52,414 bases of DNA from Deltaproteobacteria bacterium (lineage in GTDB: Bacteria > Myxococcota_A > UBA9160 > UBA4427): the NCBI GenBank assembly GCA_002719955.1, contig PBFW01000002.1, positions 70,205 to 122,618 of the forward strand, in the 5' to 3' direction. The notes below the pieces were generated by a model that was not told the origin of the DNA, did no database searches, and saw only the letters and a program-made list of their open reading frames with translations. Below are positions 51,850 to 52,414 of the stretch, in pieces. Within the stretch, counting starts at the first letter, position 1. The number at the start of each line of letters is the position of its first letter. Both the position numbers and the translations under genes were made by a program.

Positions 51850-52414
51850 ATGAGCGAAATCGAGCTGTTGCGGCGGGAGGAACGGGACGTGTCCGCCTGG
51901 GACATCGAGGTTGATGTGCTGGTCGTCGGCTACGGGTGTGCCGGCGTCTGCGCAGCGATCGAAGCACGCGCGGCGGGGGCGAGTGTGCTCGTCCTCGATC
52001 GCGCGGGTGGGGCGGGCGGAACTTCGATCAACTCCGGAGGCTTCGTCTATCTGGGCGGCGGCACCGCCTTGCAGAAGGCACTCGGCTATGACGACTCGCC
52101 GGAGAATATGTTCGACTACATGATGGCCGCTTGTGGCCCCCAGCCCGACGAAACATTGATCGCCGCTTATTGCGAGGGCAGCGTCGCTCATTTCGACTGG
52201 ATCGTTGCGCGCGGCGTCCCTTACAGGGAGAGCTTTTTCGCAGGCGCCCACGAACCCTTCGACTCCGACGACGGGCTCGTTTTCTCCGGCAGTGAACACG
52301 TCCATCCCTACAACGAGGTCGCCACGCCCGCGCCGCGAGGACACGCACCGCGATCCATTCGCGACAAGGGAGCGCTCTTCATGAATAAGCTGATCGAGTC
52401 CGCCGATGCAATCG
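51850..52414 (+). CDS. FAD-binding dehydrogenase, ketosteroid-dehydrogenase/fumarate-reductase type (3' truncated)
   Basis: The first 188 codons of a flavoprotein, cut by the window end. The FAD Rossmann motif is VDVLVVGYGCAGVCAAIEARAAGASVLVLDR, followed by GGAGGTSINSGGFVYLGGG, the arrangement seen in 3-ketosteroid delta-1/delta-4-dehydrogenases and fumarate-reductase-like flavoproteins. GGAGG is near the ATG at 51850. It is divergent from the DUF35 gene, with a 290-base gap in which no further gene or clear operator was seen. The full reaction cannot be assigned without the C-terminal half. Confidence 0.8.
   Translation, partial: MSEIELLRREERDVSAWDIEVDVLVVGYGCAGVCAAIEARAAGASVLVLDRAGGAGGTSINSGGFVYLGGGTALQKALGYDDSPENMFDYMMAACGPQPDETLIAAYCEGSVAHFDWIVARGVPYRESFFAGAHEPFDSDDGLVFSGSEHVHPYNEVATPAPRGHAPRSIRDKGALFMNKLIESADAI

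Noticed and set aside
1..52414. tRNA, rRNA, CRISPR array or riboswitch
   Set aside because: No tRNA-like arms, no rRNA blocks, no spaced direct repeats and no known riboswitch core were recognised by reading; a covariance-model search would be needed to exclude small RNAs.

Overview
The window is GC-rich, gene-dense DNA from a Gram-negative-like bacterium: several products carry lipoprotein or Sec-type signal peptides typical of periplasmic enzymes. The repertoire (family III CoA-transferases, P450s, short-chain dehydrogenases, luciferase-like monooxygenases, SnoaL/NTF2-fold proteins, acyl-CoA dehydrogenases, thiolase plus DUF35 pairs, sulfatase, DUF3604) is that of a lipid-, steroid- or hydrocarbon-degrading heterotroph. 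It recalls uncultured lineages formerly placed in Deltaproteobacteria (Binatota- or Myxococcota-like) as well as mycolic-acid actinobacteria. The lineage is an inference from content. No rRNA, tRNA, CRISPR array or replication gene was seen.

Layout. 1-5.1 kb: a truncated TetR gene overlapping a double CaiB/BaiF CoA-transferase, then a convergent dehydrogenase and SDR pair. 5.3-9.7 kb: a frameshifted peroxiredoxin-like gene, a P450, and an opposing sterol-desaturase-family membrane protein plus amidohydrolase. The amidohydrolase promoter carries a TATA-N2-TGGCCA-N2-TATA operator next to a divergent TetR gene. 10.5-17.6 kb, all minus strand: AhpD/CMD-like protein, a GrdB/PrdB-family SELENOPROTEIN with an in-frame TGA, a SnoaL protein, an MFS transporter, a TetR gene with a perfect 21-bp palindrome at its start, a CYP51-like P450 and a crotonase. 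17.9-25.6 kb: NTF2-fold lipoprotein plus DUF3604 protein, a LuxR remnant, a TetR-sulfatase pair under a 31-bp inverted repeat, and a serine beta-lactamase-family hydrolase. 25.6-33.5 kb: HSL-type hydrolase, SnoaL, P450, a decayed sulfatase, three SDRs (one with an altered catalytic tetrad) and a VOC protein. 33.5-39.4 kb, minus: acyl-CoA synthetase, three luciferase-like monooxygenases and a decayed sulfotransferase. 39.6-43.5 kb: a tightly coupled module of thiolase-like protein without the usual cysteine, DUF35 and two acyl-CoA dehydrogenases, resembling part of the mycobacterial igr steroid side-chain operon. 43.5-52.4 kb: M20 amidohydrolase, molybdopterin oxidoreductase, kinase-like protein, SDR, a 508-bp IS relic, a second thiolase/DUF35 pair and the start of a flavoprotein resembling ketosteroid dehydrogenases.

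How it may work together (inference): CoA-ester activation (acyl-CoA synthetase, CoA-transferase), oxygenation (three P450s, luciferase-like enzymes), alcohol oxidation (SDRs) and beta-oxidation or retro-aldol steps (acyl-CoA dehydrogenases, crotonase, thiolase-like/DUF35 pairs) would together dismantle a bulky alicyclic or steroid-like substrate. Sulfatase and esterases could release conjugates outside the cytoplasm, with local TetR repressors controlling small units.

Most notable points: the in-frame TGA selenoprotein at 15680-16849; the IS relic inserted exactly into a CTAG that originally served as the stop codon of two convergent genes; three well-formed TetR-type operators; and a set of decayed genes, two of them in sulfate-ester metabolism.
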